From NCBI GenBank assembly GCA_030761205.1, contig JAULJL010000024.1, forward strand, positions 18,031,122 through 18,095,121: a stretch of 64,000 nucleotides of DNA. Direction: 5' to 3'. Origin of the DNA: Fremontodendron californicum (Eukaryota; Streptophyta; Magnoliopsida; Malvales; Malvaceae). The translations under genes were made by a program, and so were the position numbers. Below are positions 50,133-61,974 of the stretch, one piece after another; within the stretch, counting starts at the first letter, position 1; every line of letters begins with the position of its first letter. Below the pieces are notes generated by a model. That model was not told where the DNA came from and did no database searches. It worked only from the letters and a program-made list of their open reading frames with translations.

Positions 50133-52348
50133 TGTTGAATAGATTCTCAGTGACTCATATACCTCTGATTTGAAAAAAGATCTCTCTGAAAGCTCTTAAT
50201 GCTAAGCCAATTTCTATTTCATCTCATTAATGTATTTCGTGGTGGGTGAGCCATGGATGTTATGAATGTAACACGATGCCAATATAATGCATGCAAGTCA
50301 ATGTACGGATATATACAACGATTGACCATGCATATTTCAGATGTATTTCCCAATGAATGATCATATACACTATGAATGCAACACGATGTCAATTATGATG
50401 CATGTAACAATGAATGATTGACACAGAGTATATACAAAGAAAATCATGCTGACCATGTGTGTCATGAATGCATCCTGATGTTAATATGATAGATTAATGC
50501 ATGAGCATATTATGATGACTATGTACGACATAAATGCAACCCGATGTCCACATGATTTATATAAACAAATCAATGCATGTAAAGAGTAATCAAATTAATG
50601 CATGAACATATATAGAGCAATCATGCTGACTATGTTTGTCATGAATGCGACCTAATGTCAACATGATGCATGTAAAGAATAAGCAAATTAATGCATGGAT
50701 ATATATATACAAAAAAATCATGCTGACTATGAATGCATGAATGCAACCTAATGCCAACCTAATGCATGTAAAGAATGAATAAATTGATGCATGGATGTAT
50801 ACAGAAAAATCATGCTGACTATGAATGCATGAATGCAACCTAATGCCAACATGATGCATGTAAAGAATGAATAAATTGATACACAGGCACATACAAATAA
50901 TGACCATGCATGTCATAAATGTATTCTACAATGGATGACCATGCATGCTATGATTGTACATGATGTCCATACGATGCATGTAAAGAATCCATAAATTAAC
51001 ACAAGGGTATATACAAAGAATGACCATGTATATCACAAATGTATTCTACAATGAGTGACCATGCAATGTTAGGACTGTAACATGATGTCAAAATGATATA
51101 TGCAAAGAATAAATTAATTAACACAAAGGTATACATAAAGAAATTAACCAATGACTACACGAAATTGGTGGGACCTAAATCTTGATTATTCAAAAATCCC
51201 ATTATGCAAGATTTGCCACCAAATTTAATCTATGATTTTTTGAAACATGTTTTTTCCATGAAAAACCAACTTATTATTTTTCAAAAGAATTTCGGAGTAG
51301 TGGATCCTACTATGGTACAATATCCAAATGTTCATGCAACACTACCGGTCTACAATTCTTATTCAACCAATGAATGTTTATGAAATCATCAAATAAGAGT
51401 ATTATTACCATCCGTTTATTGCAAAGAATGAGATAAAAAATACAACCATGAAAGTACATGCTCTAATCACATATGCATGAAATGTGCAAAATGCAAAATG
51501 CTTGAAAAAAAAAAGAATTTTTATTTTCAATTTCAAAAAGTTAATGAACACTTGCCCCAACAATATCGACTCACTTAGGCATCAAAATTCCTTTAGGGTA
51601 GGGTATTAATCTTTACTACGGGCGATGTACGTTCATCGTTGCCCGATCTACAACACTTATTCAGAGTGTAAAATAGGTAACAGAAGGTTTAGAAATGTCC
51701 CTCCATGTGCTCCTAACTTCGGTATATCTATAAAAAATCGGGCATGGCTTCGCCTAAGTTCATTATATGAGGGTGAATAGATTCTAAAGGCCCCGAATTG
51801 TTCCTCATTGTCGCCTGTGAAGACTAGTAAGGCACCCTGATAAAAGCGGGTTCAATTTGTTAGAGTATATTTTTCTAAGCCCATACGGAGGATCATCACG
51901 AAGGCATTAGCTACTTTATACTCTGGAAGTGTTTCACTAGCCTATACGGAGGATCATCACGAAGGCATAGTTACTTTACTCCCACTTAAAAGGACAGAAC
52001 CGGGTAGAGAGTTCATGTTATGCAAATGCAAGTGTAGTGTGTGAGGAGGAACAACAAACCTTTCATCACCTATTCTACAATCTTTATTCCAAATGCCCCA
52101 ACAATTTATTAAAAGAATATTCAAGAATAGTGTAACGCATTAACCAACAAGCATAATATACAACATTAAATAACTAGAGAACAATAATAAAATGCATGCC
52201 CATGAGTATGGACATATTTAAAAACATTTTATTATTTTCAAAATTCTCCTTATTTAAAAAAAGTGGGAATTAAAATTAAATACCAATTAAACCAACAAAA
52301 CCGAGACTTTGACAACACACGACTAATTCTAAGCCTAACTCTCTAATG
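50133..52348 (-). mobile_element. 5' leader of region E
   Basis: Non-coding DNA between the primer-binding site and gag. It has a degenerate tandem array (50260-51140) and a pair of direct repeats sharing TACGGAGGATCATCACGAAG (51890-51910 and 51949-51969). No open frame of an extra ORF1, as described for some Ogre elements, could be recognised. Confidence 0.65.
50260..51140. repeat. Degenerate ~90-bp tandem repeats in the leader of region E
   Basis: About eight to ten diverged units around GAATGCAACCTAATGCCAAC, GATGCATGTAAAGAATGAAT and CATGCTGACTATG. Units between 50630 and 50890 are the best preserved. Confidence 0.75.
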
Positions 52349-52366
52349 TCCCCAGTGGAGTCGCCA
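52349..52366 (-). promoter_or_regulatory. Primer-binding site, complementary to tRNA-Arg 3' end
   Basis: Minus strand reads TGGCGACTCCACTGGGGA, three bases after the LTR end. This is complementary to a tRNA ending CCCCAGTGGAGTCGCCA, the arginine tRNA used by Ogre-type elements. It fixes the element orientation and marks LTR-E as a 5' LTR. Confidence 0.85.
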
Positions 52367-52900
52367 AGCTGTCGTAACCTAAAAAAATAACAAGTCTCAT
52401 CGCAAGACTTTATATTCGTTAAGCGTGACATTAAAAAAACCGAGGAAAAGTCGACTTAATTCCTCTTGAAAAATGAAGGTTTTGAAAATGACCTTGAAAA
52501 AGACATGGAGTCGCCACCAATCTTTTTTAGCTAGGTGTGATCGACCACCTATTAAAATCGGTTTTGTAAAACATTTTAAAATTAATTAAAACATTTTCTA
52601 AAACCAATTTCAAGTCTGCGTTATAAACAAGAGAAAATCAAAGAGTCGGGTTCGGGACTCGGTTATGTACGAGGAAGGATTAGCACCCCCACAACGCCCG
52701 TATAAAACGGTATCTTATTAATCGTGTGTTATCTCAAGTCTCGATAAAAAGTCAATTTTAAATTTGGTATTTTAAATTAATTCCCAATTTAAAGAAAAAT
52801 AATTCCATTTTTAATTGAAAATGATCCAAAATTTATTAATTCAAAATTGTCCTATATTCCCCAACAAACGTGGCAAAATATAGAAATTTTTATTAATTTG

Positions 52901-53052
52901 GAAAATTTTCTGAATCATTCTCGTTTTAAAGAAGATATTCCCGAGTTAAAATAATTCATGAGTTCTCTGCCGGGTTTGCCAGGGAGGATATCATCAATTA
53001 TCATTAATAACGGAATATCTTCTTTAAAACGATAATGATTCGGAAAATTTTC
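52901..53052. repeat. Inverted-repeat hairpin from a microinversion in LTR-E
   Basis: Two 41-nt arms (52901-52941 and 53012-53052) match at 39 positions as reverse complements. The 70-nt loop (52942-53011) is inverted relative to LTR-A, B and D: it contains GAGTTCTCTGCCGGGTTTGC where they have the complement order (for example AGAACTCATGAATTATTTTA in LTR-B near 23198). Confidence 0.9.
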
Positions 53053-55008
53053 TAATATAATTGTTATTTTGAATAAGTAAAAAAAAAATCACATATGATA
53101 TAGTATGCATGAACATGAAAAATGCAATGCATGAAAGTGTATTTTTTCCTTTAAATAATGAAATTCGTATACCTAAAAAGATATCCGGCTACCTTAGGAA
53201 AATATATCAAATTAAATTTTCTAAAATCAAAATACTTTGTTATTTGTTTGAAAACAATTTTGAAAATCTTAAATGAAAAATAATTCATGGCCGAAATCCC
53301 ATTGAAAAAGGCTCTAATTCCTAAGTTTGAAAATCCGAACTTGACCATCCTTGACCCGAGCTTTATAAAATCATTTTCTAAGTTTAAAATGGCTTAGAAA
53401 CTACCATAAGACAGTAGCTAAAGTTTCTAATCAGCCCCCTCAAAGTAACTTAGCCAAAACAAAAAATTAATTTTCCCTCAAATTCAAATCTGACTCTACT
53501 GTCCAGTTTTAAATCACGATTTTTTAACCTCTTTTTTAAATTTTCAACAAATTCTAAAAAAATACAGGAGACTTAGAACATGTAAAACTACATGGGAAAA
53601 TTTTGGCTTAATTTTTTGATTAAAGATAACTTCCAGAAAAATCGGGAAAGTTAGAAAACTGGGTAAAAACTGTTTTGCCAAAACACATTTTTTTGCCTTT
53701 GATAAAATCATTTAAAAATCAAAGTAAAAATTTTGGAGACTCTTCTAAGGACCTACAAACAGTAGCTAAAACTTCTAAAAATTTAGACAAAAATTGGCTA
53801 AGTAAAAAAAAATCACAAAGGTAGAATAATCAATTTGACAACTCTTTAATTTTCCACAAGTATGCTCAAGTAAGCATGACTTTGAGCCATTGATTGGCCT
53901 AAGTCATAAATCATGTGGCATGATATGATATGCATGAACATACAGCAAATTGAATGCATGAAATGAATGATTTAAAACCTAAATGACATGGAAATGCATA
54001 GCATAAAGAATATGGCCTAGACCTAACATGAACTTGCATGGCAATAAATGCAACCTAAGTCTAAACATGCATGAAATGCATGGCAATGCTAATGATACCT
54101 AGACCTAAAAAATGCATGGCAACAACACAAACACATAGCATGCTAAATCAAGATAAACAAACTCATGGCATGGAAATGCAAACAAGTCAACAAGCAAGAT
54201 GAAAATGTACATACAAAGCATGAAAATTGAGGGTAGCCGAATGGACATGAGCTCACAAAGATGGTATTCTAGCATGGACATTTTCACAAACATATGTAGT
54301 GGCGGCTCCTAATAGGAGCCACCCCCAAATTTTTTTGAATTTTTTAAATATATATTAAATAGATTTAAATTTTTTTAAAATTAATATTGTTTATTTATGT
54401 AATTTTTTTTATTTAGTTTTATGCATTGTCATTTAAGAATTACTATTTATCCATTTATTGTATTAACTAGTCATAACTCACAAATTCTTAAAATAAAAAA
54501 ATTTGTCACAAAGATTAAATAACATTTATGTAAATTTAACAAAAACTAAATTGACTTTTTAACTTTTTCAATAAGACTCTAAGTCTCCAACTAAGTACCA
54601 AATATGTTTTTCTTTTCATTTTTATTACTTGACAATAATTTTTCACTTTTAATTTTATCGTAGATCTTTTTCTCCTGTTACCACACAACTTTTCATTAAC
54701 ACAAAAATCAAATTGGAATCACTTTATAAAAATTATAAAAATATCCCAACTTTTAAACGCAAACTTTGAACTTTATTATTTAATGAAATTTTTTTTTTTC
54801 TGCTTTGATAAAAAAAATACAATATTTAGCAATTGATATATTTATATTTTTTAAAAATAAAGTTGTCCATAATTTTAAATAAGATTATTTATTTGATATA
54901 TTATGCATAAAATTAGTTATTTTATGTATTATGTTTCTTTATATATTTTTTATGAATTGATAAAATTTATAATTTTGAAAGTGTATTTATTTTTGTTAGT
55001 ATATTGCT

Positions 55009-55013
<5 letters not shown>

Positions 55014-55085
<72 letters not shown>
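55014..55085. repeat. (TA)n(TG)n compound microsatellite
   Basis: About 36 bp of TA followed by about 34 bp of TG inside the hAT element. Confidence 0.95.
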
Positions 55086-55087
<2 letters not shown>

Positions 55088-55140
55088 TTATATTAATATT
55101 AATATAATAAGATAAATTTTATAAAAAAAAAGATTTAGTA

Positions 55141-55360
55141 ATATATTAAGGGTTTATATTTGATGCACTGTCAGTGTATAAATTTATACACTGACAGTGA
55201 ACCGTACGATAACACTTCATTAAGAAACAAATTTAAAATTTTAAAATTTTTTAAAAATAAATATGGATAACTATACTTTTTAATACGTGGCGTCATGTGG
55301 TTCACTATCAGCGTATAAATCTATACACGGACAGTGTATTAAATATAAATTCATATATTA
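55141..55360. mobile_element. Nested ~220-bp MITE in the hAT element
   Basis: Terminal inverted repeats of about 50 bp: left GATGCACTGTCAGTGTATAA, right, as reverse complement, AATACACTGTCCGTGTATAG. Each end is itself palindromic around TATAAATTTATA. Ends beyond the A/T-rich margin and any target duplication are uncertain. Confidence 0.7.
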
Positions 55361-58057
55361 ATTGGCACCCTCAAAGACAAATGTCAAGATCCGCCACTGA
55401 ACATATGGCATACTAAAATGCAAAGCTAAAAAGAAACATGCTAAAACATGCAAATATGAAGTAAAGGCATGAACACACTAGACATTTTCACAAACACATA
55501 GAATAGTAAAATGCAAATCATGAACAAACTCAAACATTTTGAAAACAAAAAATTAAAAAATGTAAACAAGGAAAGTAAACATGAATATAAGATGAAATAA
55601 TTAAAAAAAGAGAGGTAAGTAAGTAGAAAGATCAAAACAAAACTCCATGTGTTTAGTTTTTTTTAGAAAAAAATAGAATATCAAAACATGCTAAGCGTCC
55701 CAATCAACATGAAAAATAAGCAAACATCAACCATTAAAAAAATAAGGCCATTCGGCCATCTCTAAAAATCATGGAGGAAATTTGTTTTTTCAAGAAAGTA
55801 TAAAAGAAGAACTTGAAGAGAAAGCTTAAAAACACTTATGTTAAAACTAAAATCAATTAAAAATTACCAAATATCAAATGAAAACAGCAAATCAAGGATG
55901 GAAATGCAAAAAAAGTGCAAGAGTATGGTGCTTTTAGCTATCTCTAAAAGCTATATTGCAAGCTTTTCCTCTTCTTACTTTCTTTGTCTTTCTAAACTTT
56001 CTATTTTCTTTTCAAAAATGGAGAGTATTCATCCAAGAAGAAGATGAAAATGAATAGAGACCCTTTAGAATAGTGATGGCCAAATCCCTTAGTATGCCTC
56101 TTTGAAAGTTGTTATTTTTTTTACACCAATTTTGATCCAATAGTCTTTAATCCAAGATGATTTCTATGTAAAATTCTCACCATTAGATTGGAATAAGCAG
56201 CTCCTAAATATGATGTAATGAAGATGATGTCATAAATAGGATGTCATAAATATGACATCATCCCTCTCCATCCATTGGTCCATGTGTTGTAATTTCAAAG
56301 GCTTGATCAAGAAAAATAACTACCTTCCTTTTCACTCTTAGCCCTTTGATCTAAAATCTCAGAAACATCACTCTCTGTTATGGGCTTGGCTGATTGCTCT
56401 TTTAAAATCCAGCCCAATCTCCAATTTTTTAAAGGCCTTCTTCAGTTTTTTCGATGAAATGACCTTTTTGACCCCCAAACCAAATTAAATAGAAAACGGA
56501 CTCCAAATCCAAATTTTTCTTTACCAATCTCTTCCAAACAATTTAAAAGTGAGATCTGGAAATTTTCATAAATTTTGGAGCTCATTTGCTATTTTTTCGG
56601 GATTTATCTACTTGAATTTTTGCATAGTGGGCCCGGGATTTGCCATTTTGCAATCGAACTCCGTATCCAGATTTTATTTCGCCAATCTCTTCCAAATAAT
56701 TTAAGAATTAGATCTGCAAATTTTCAAAACTTTTGGAACTCATTTGCTATTTTTTCGGGATTTATCTTCTTGAATTTCAGCATAATGGGCTCAAGATTTG
56801 CAATTTTACAAACGAGCTCTGAATCCATATTTTTCTACGCCAATCTCTTCTAAATGATTTAAGAATGAGATATGCAAATTTTGGTAATTTTTGGAGCTCA
56901 TTTGGTATTTTTCCCGAATTTTCCAGTTTTGCCCTTTTGCCTCCGAAGTCCGATTTTGCTCAAAACAAGTTCGATTTTAAAATTTTCTTTTTTTGGACCT
57001 TTTTCATATATTGAATTGGAGTTAGTCCGAGAACGCCCAATTTTTACGATCAAATTCCCTTCCGATTTGATTTTTCCTTTTTTCATTATCGGGAATTTCC
57101 TCGTTTTTTCGTTTTTCCTTCAATCGGCTTTTTTCTCGGAATTTCTTCGAACTGAGCCTTGGGCTATTCTTTTTTACTCACTCCTCATCAATTAGGGGCT
57201 TTAGTTTTATCGAATCGGGCCATTTCTACAATTTTCCCCAATTTCACCAAAATCCACCAAAAATCCTAATTCTCGGTTTTCTTCCGAATTGACTTTTCCT
57301 AAAATTTTTGTTCCAAGTAGCCTCTCCATTACCCCTAGTCAGTGCTTATCTTTCATTTAGAACCTTCAATTCCGACCAATTTGATCGTTTAAGCATTTTT
57401 CCCCAAATTTTTTGAACTAGGGTTTTCTTTCTATTGAATCTCCGTAACCCAACTTTCGAACTCCATATCTTTCAATGTAGACCTCGGATTATCAAAATTC
57501 TTTCACCATTTTTCAATTGAACTTCAAATCTTGATTTTGAAAGTGGGTTGACTTTTTCAATAATTGACTTTTTGAGGTTGACTTTTTTCAAGTTTGACTT
57601 TTTGATGTTTGTTTTCTTAAACTAAGTCACGGAGTACCAGCTGCAGGATAAGAAAAGCTTTTTTGCATTCTGAAATATCAATTTAGGAAGAAAACATACC
57701 TGATTTAGTGGTCTGGACAAAATTAGGTGTCTACAACTGCCCCTCTTTGGCTATTGCTGCGAATCCGGAATCAATAAAGATAAACAAACACTAATTTTGT
57801 CCTGTTAGTGAAATCACATGTGAAGAAAAAGGAAAGGGGTTTTCATTCATCATCATCATCATTCATCATTTTTTTCTTCTCTTTTTAAAAAAAAAAAACT
57901 GTAAATTGAAGATTTTGTCCTTAAATTGAGTTCCTTGACTAATCAAGGCTCGACCCGTGTTAAGGAAACGAGTTTGATTTGCAAGAGAAGAAAAGACCTC
58001 GATGATGGTCTCGGGGCCTTATCCTACCTTGTGCTAACCTTACTGGCATGGGTGAAA

Positions 58058-59046
58058 TCGAAAATTGAAAAAGATTTGGATGAAAGCAGAGATTAAAAAG
58101 GCATGGGTGAAACCAGAAAATTGAAAAAGATCTAGATGAAACCAGAGAATAAAAGGGCATGTGTGAAACCAGAAAGTTTAGAAAGATCTGGATAAAACCA
58201 GAAGTTGAAATGACATGGATGAAACCAGAAAATTGAGAAAGATCTGGATGAAACCAGAGATTGAAATGACATGGGTAAAACCAAAAAATTGAGAAAGATC
58301 TTGATGAAACCAAAAAATTGAGATAACATGGGTGAAACCAAAAAATTGAGAAAGATCTGGATGAAACCAGAGATTAAAAAGGCATGGGTGAAACCAGAAA
58401 ATTGAAAAAGATCTGGATGAAACCAGAGATTAAAAAGGCATGGGTGAAACCAAAAAATTGAAAAAGATCTGGATGAAACTAGAAATTGAAAAGCATGGGT
58501 GAAACTAGAAATTTGAAAAAAAAAATCTGGATGGAACCAGAGAATAAAAAGGCATGGGTGAAACCAGAAATTTGAAAAATATATGGATGAAACTAGAGAA
58601 TAAAAAGGCATAGGTGAAACTAGAAAATTGAAAAAGATCTGGATGAAACCAGAAATTAAAAAGCATGGGTGAAACCAGAAATTTGAAAAAGATCTGGATG
58701 AAACCAGAAACTGAAAGCATGGGTGAAACCAGAAATTTGAAAAAGATCTGGATGAAACCAGAGAATAAAAAGGCATGGGTGAAACCAGAAAATTGAAAAA
58801 GATCTGGATGAAACCAAAAATTGAAAAGCATGGGTGAAACCAGAAATTTGAAAAAGATCTGGATGAAACCAGAGAATAAAAAGGCATGGGTGAAACCAAA
58901 AATTTGAAAAAGATCTGGATGAAACCAAAAATTGAAATGCATGGTGAAACCAAAAATTTGAAAAAGATATGGATAAAACCAGAGAATAAAAAGGCATGGG
59001 TGAAACCAAAAAATTGAAAAAGATCTGGATGAAACCAGAAATTGAA
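58058..59046. repeat. ~57-bp tandem array unique to region F (about 17 units)
   Basis: Each unit is a dimer of related ~28-bp halves, GGCATGGGTGAAACCAGAAA and GATCTGGATGAAACCAGAGA. It replaces the ~71-bp array found in regions A, C and E. The array lacks stops in all three minus-strand frames, which creates open frames of up to 352 codons with no sign of selection. Confidence 0.9.
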
Positions 59047-59059
59047 TGACCTGGAAATT

Positions 59060-59440
59060 AACCTAAAGGATTTGAGAGAGGATGCAAATGCTTCATGGTG
59101 TAAATGCAAATATCTTGGATTGATGAAAATGCTTCTTGAAATGATACAGATGTCTTGGATTGATGCAAATGCTTCTAAATGCAGATGCAAATGTCCCTAC
59201 GAATCATGTTTATGTAAGTGGTTCATGAATGGTGTAATTGCAGCTACAATGAAGATGCAATGATCCTAGAAATGATGCACTTGCTTGAGATAATGCGAAT
59301 GCAAATATCTATGAAGGATGTACTTGTAAAGATAGAATGCAGATGCTCATGGAATAGTGCAAATACAAATACTCATGAATTATGCAAATGCTTGCTGACA
59401 CGGTGCAGATGCAAAGCTTAATAAAGATATTAGTGCTCAT
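59060..59440. repeat. Degenerate GATGCAAATGCTTC repeats, region F
   Basis: A shorter version of the repeats at 42470-43050, with GATGCAAATGCTTCATGGTG and ATGCAGATGC-type units. Confidence 0.7.
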
Positions 59441-59539
59441 GAGTGATGCAAATGCCCTTGATCATTTTTCTAGACTTTGTCTTAGCCTTTCCCATTCATT
59501 TTTCCTCTTCCAATCAGAGTATATATTTGGCTATTCTCT

Positions 59540-60150
59540 TGCCCCAACAGTTTTCAAACTCTTATCAACAGAGATCTGCTTGCTGAGTTCTATTTCTTCT
59601 TCTCATATTTGGAAGTCAAGGTTAACCCTAGTAGTTCCACACTTTGGGTTAGAAAAACCCTTATCTCATGTCAACATCAAAATTGGGTACTTCAAAAATA
59701 TTTTTACTTGTTTTCTCATTTTGAAAACTTCTGAACAAAAAATATTAACCCCACAGTGTGTGATGTACAAATTTTTTGAAGACTGATGATCACTGTTAGA
59801 AATTTCTCTAAGTGTCAATCTGGGTTTTTTCAATTGGGATTGGCAAGGCTTGGTATAACAAGATTCTGGATTTTCTAGGAAAACTTCATAACAAAAATAT
59901 ATACCCCTTCTAGGCTCACAAATGGAACATGTTTTATAAATCATGAATTCATTGAGAACTAAACAAATTCAACATTCTTTTTGTTTCCATATCAAGTCAT
60001 TTTGACAAGCGTAAAGATTAGCCGGAATGTTTAAATGGGAAAGTTTAATCTTGGAGGGAAAAAAGTCTCAGTTTTTGAAGTCAATCCTCCAAATAAGAGC
60101 TGACAATTTGGGGAGGTTCAGGAATTCCTAGATGTTCCTTGATGACCACT
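59540..60150 (-). other. Conserved coding-like block of unknown nature, region F
   Basis: Copy of the block at 43190-43810. An open minus-strand segment here (59944-59666) reads CSICEPRRGIYFCYEVF and KKPRLTLREISNSDHQSS. In region C the same DNA favours another frame. Indels not divisible by three separate the copies, so coding use is doubtful. Confidence 0.35.
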
Positions 60151-61974
60151 TCTTTTGTTATGGTATCAGTACATACATAGATGGCATCAAAAATTTCCAT
60201 TTTACTCTAGACCGCCCATTTTTGGGTTTTCGCCCTAGAGTCCCATTCTTTCCATTTTTCCTTTCTCTCTTTTGTTGTTTTACCATGCACTTGAGAATTC
60301 TAAATTCTTCCATAGTGAAATGATAATTAGATGAGATGAGATAAAATTTTAGGAAAAACCTTTCAAGTTAAATATCCATGCTTGATCAAAATGGACTTTC
60401 AAAGTACATAATGTAGGCCATGGTTCGGGGTTCAGAAAGAAAGGATAAATAGGCCCAAAATATGTGTTTGAGGGTAATCAGATCAAGGATCATTTCTTGA
60501 GGAGGATTCTCTTTGAACCATTTGTCCTTTTTGGACTTTTCATTCCTTTTTTGACTTTTGCTCTTTTTTCTTCCTTGCTTTTGGCTTTCATTTGCCATAC
60601 TTTTTCACACTTTTTCTTTTGTTTTGTTCTTGGCTTCCATTTCGCTATCTTTTCCATTTTCTTTCGACAGAATGAGCCTATATTCATTTAGGAGCTCAAT
60701 TTGCTTTGTATCTGTCTTCGAACTTATTTCTCAATGATCTTTGAGAAGATCTTTCCTCGCATTTGTCCCCCAATGTAAAGGGTGATCCTTGATCAGGGTT
60801 CAAAGAAGAATGAATTCCTTCAGCTCAAAAGGGGTGACTATGGATAATTTCTTTTTGCGAGAGGGATATGAAAGATGGCCATTTCTCATATCAAGCACAA
60901 TATTCTTATTGAAAAGAAATTCTCAAGGGAAATAGATAATCAAAATTTCATTTTGCACTTGAAATCATCCGAATTCTCATATGCATGTCACAAATTTTCC
61001 TTCTTTTTTCCTTCTTTTTTTTTTGTCGCATGCCCCACTGATTCATACGTTAGTTCCATCCTTTTTCACCATGTATCCATCATTTTCGCATATGATGCCC
61101 CAATTTGATTAACCATGAGAATTTGTATCATTAGGAGGAACATCGCAAGTCTAGGTCTGTACTGAAAAGAATAAGTTTCAATCTTGGGTTTGTTTGAAGT
61201 GACAAGGAAAATATGACCCAAAAACGGGTTTTCTTTGGGACATGGAATAATCTAGTTTAATCATTGTTTAATCATGAAGTGATATTTGAGCAGTTGGTGT
61301 TTTTTGGTTTGTTGGAAATGACATGAATGGCTTTGGCACCACCTTGACACACATTGAATTACCAATATCTAGATTCTTGAAAGAATGTCTCATTTGTTTG
61401 AATTTCAAGGAGTTCGAAAAATTTTCAAAAACTTCGTTCCTTTGTTCATAGCCTAGACTAGGATTTACATCTTTGCTTATTCTGCAATGACAATGGTTTA
61501 TGAAGTTTAATCATTCATATTCCTTGAAGCATTAGGTTTTTCAAGTGATCTTAGTTTTAGGGATTTAGACATATGGAATCCCTAAAAGAGGGAAGGTATT
61601 GGGTTATTTCTAACAATGATCATCAACATTCTCGAGACTATCCATTATTATAACTTCCTTAATGCTTGTTTTTGCACATTCAATTTATTTTTAAAACACA
61701 ACAAACATAAAAACATTCAAAATTCATTTATTTCATATGGATGTTAACATAAGACAACTGTTTTCATCATGAGGTATGAAACTAAATGCATAAAAGCTTC
61801 CCTTTGACATGTTCTCCCTAATTCAAACTGGCTATTCCTCGGTACTCTTTTCGACCTTTCCATCTTCTTCCCCTATTATGACATCCACAATGGTCTCATC
61901 ATTCCCATTCAGTAGATTCTCCATGCCGTCTGACCTTTGTTTCTTCTCTACATCTAACTGTCATTTATTGATGA

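Larger units (their letters stand above)
40849..52369 (-). mobile_element. Region E: internal part of a gag-only Ogre/Tat-type element
   Basis: Bounded by the primer-binding site of LTR-E at 52349-52366 and the polypurine tract at 40849-40862. On the minus strand it holds a leader (52369-50133), a broken gag (50132-47918), then about 5 kb of non-coding DNA plus an inserted 2.1-kb LTR of another family, then the 3' array. Between the gag stop and the polypurine tract there is no recognisable protease, reverse transcriptase, RNase H or integrase. The unit therefore looks non-autonomous, dependent on pol supplied by relatives. Confidence 0.75.
54297..55399. mobile_element. Non-autonomous hAT element (1,103 bp) within LTR-E
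   Basis: Ends TAGTGGCGG and CCGCCACTG form a short terminal inverted repeat, and the 8-bp duplication AACATATG lies at 54289-54296 and 55400-55407. There is no transposase. LTR-A at about 18418-18440 shows the uninterrupted site. A smaller MITE is nested at about 55141-55360 and a (TA)n(TG)n tract at 55014-55085. Confidence 0.85.
52370..57736 (-). mobile_element. LTR-E (5.4 kb including a hAT insertion), shared LTR
   Basis: Termini TGTAGACACC (57736 leftward) and GGTTACGACA (52370). The left side abuts an intact primer-binding site, the right side a polypurine tract (plus-strand ACTGCCCCTCTTTG, 57737-57750), so it is the 5' LTR of region E and also the 3' LTR of region F. It carries a microinversion (52901-53052) with loss of the AT-rich repeats seen in the other LTRs, and a hAT element (54297-55399). 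Its closest relative here is LTR-A. Confidence 0.85.

Noticed and set aside
52349..52366. Match to a tRNA-Arg 3' end as a possible tRNA gene
   Set aside because: Only 18 nt match, three bases from an LTR end. It is a primer-binding site; no cloverleaf is present.
15856..57736. Reading the LTRs as plus-strand units (TGTCGC to GTCTACA)
   Set aside because: Both orientations begin TG and end CA, but the primer-binding site, polypurine tract, gag and integrase all place A, B, D and E on the minus strand.
58132..59190. 352-codon open frame on the minus strand
   Set aside because: It is produced by a ~57-bp tandem array that lacks stops in all three minus frames. Units are not kept in frame, and similar-length frames overlap it.
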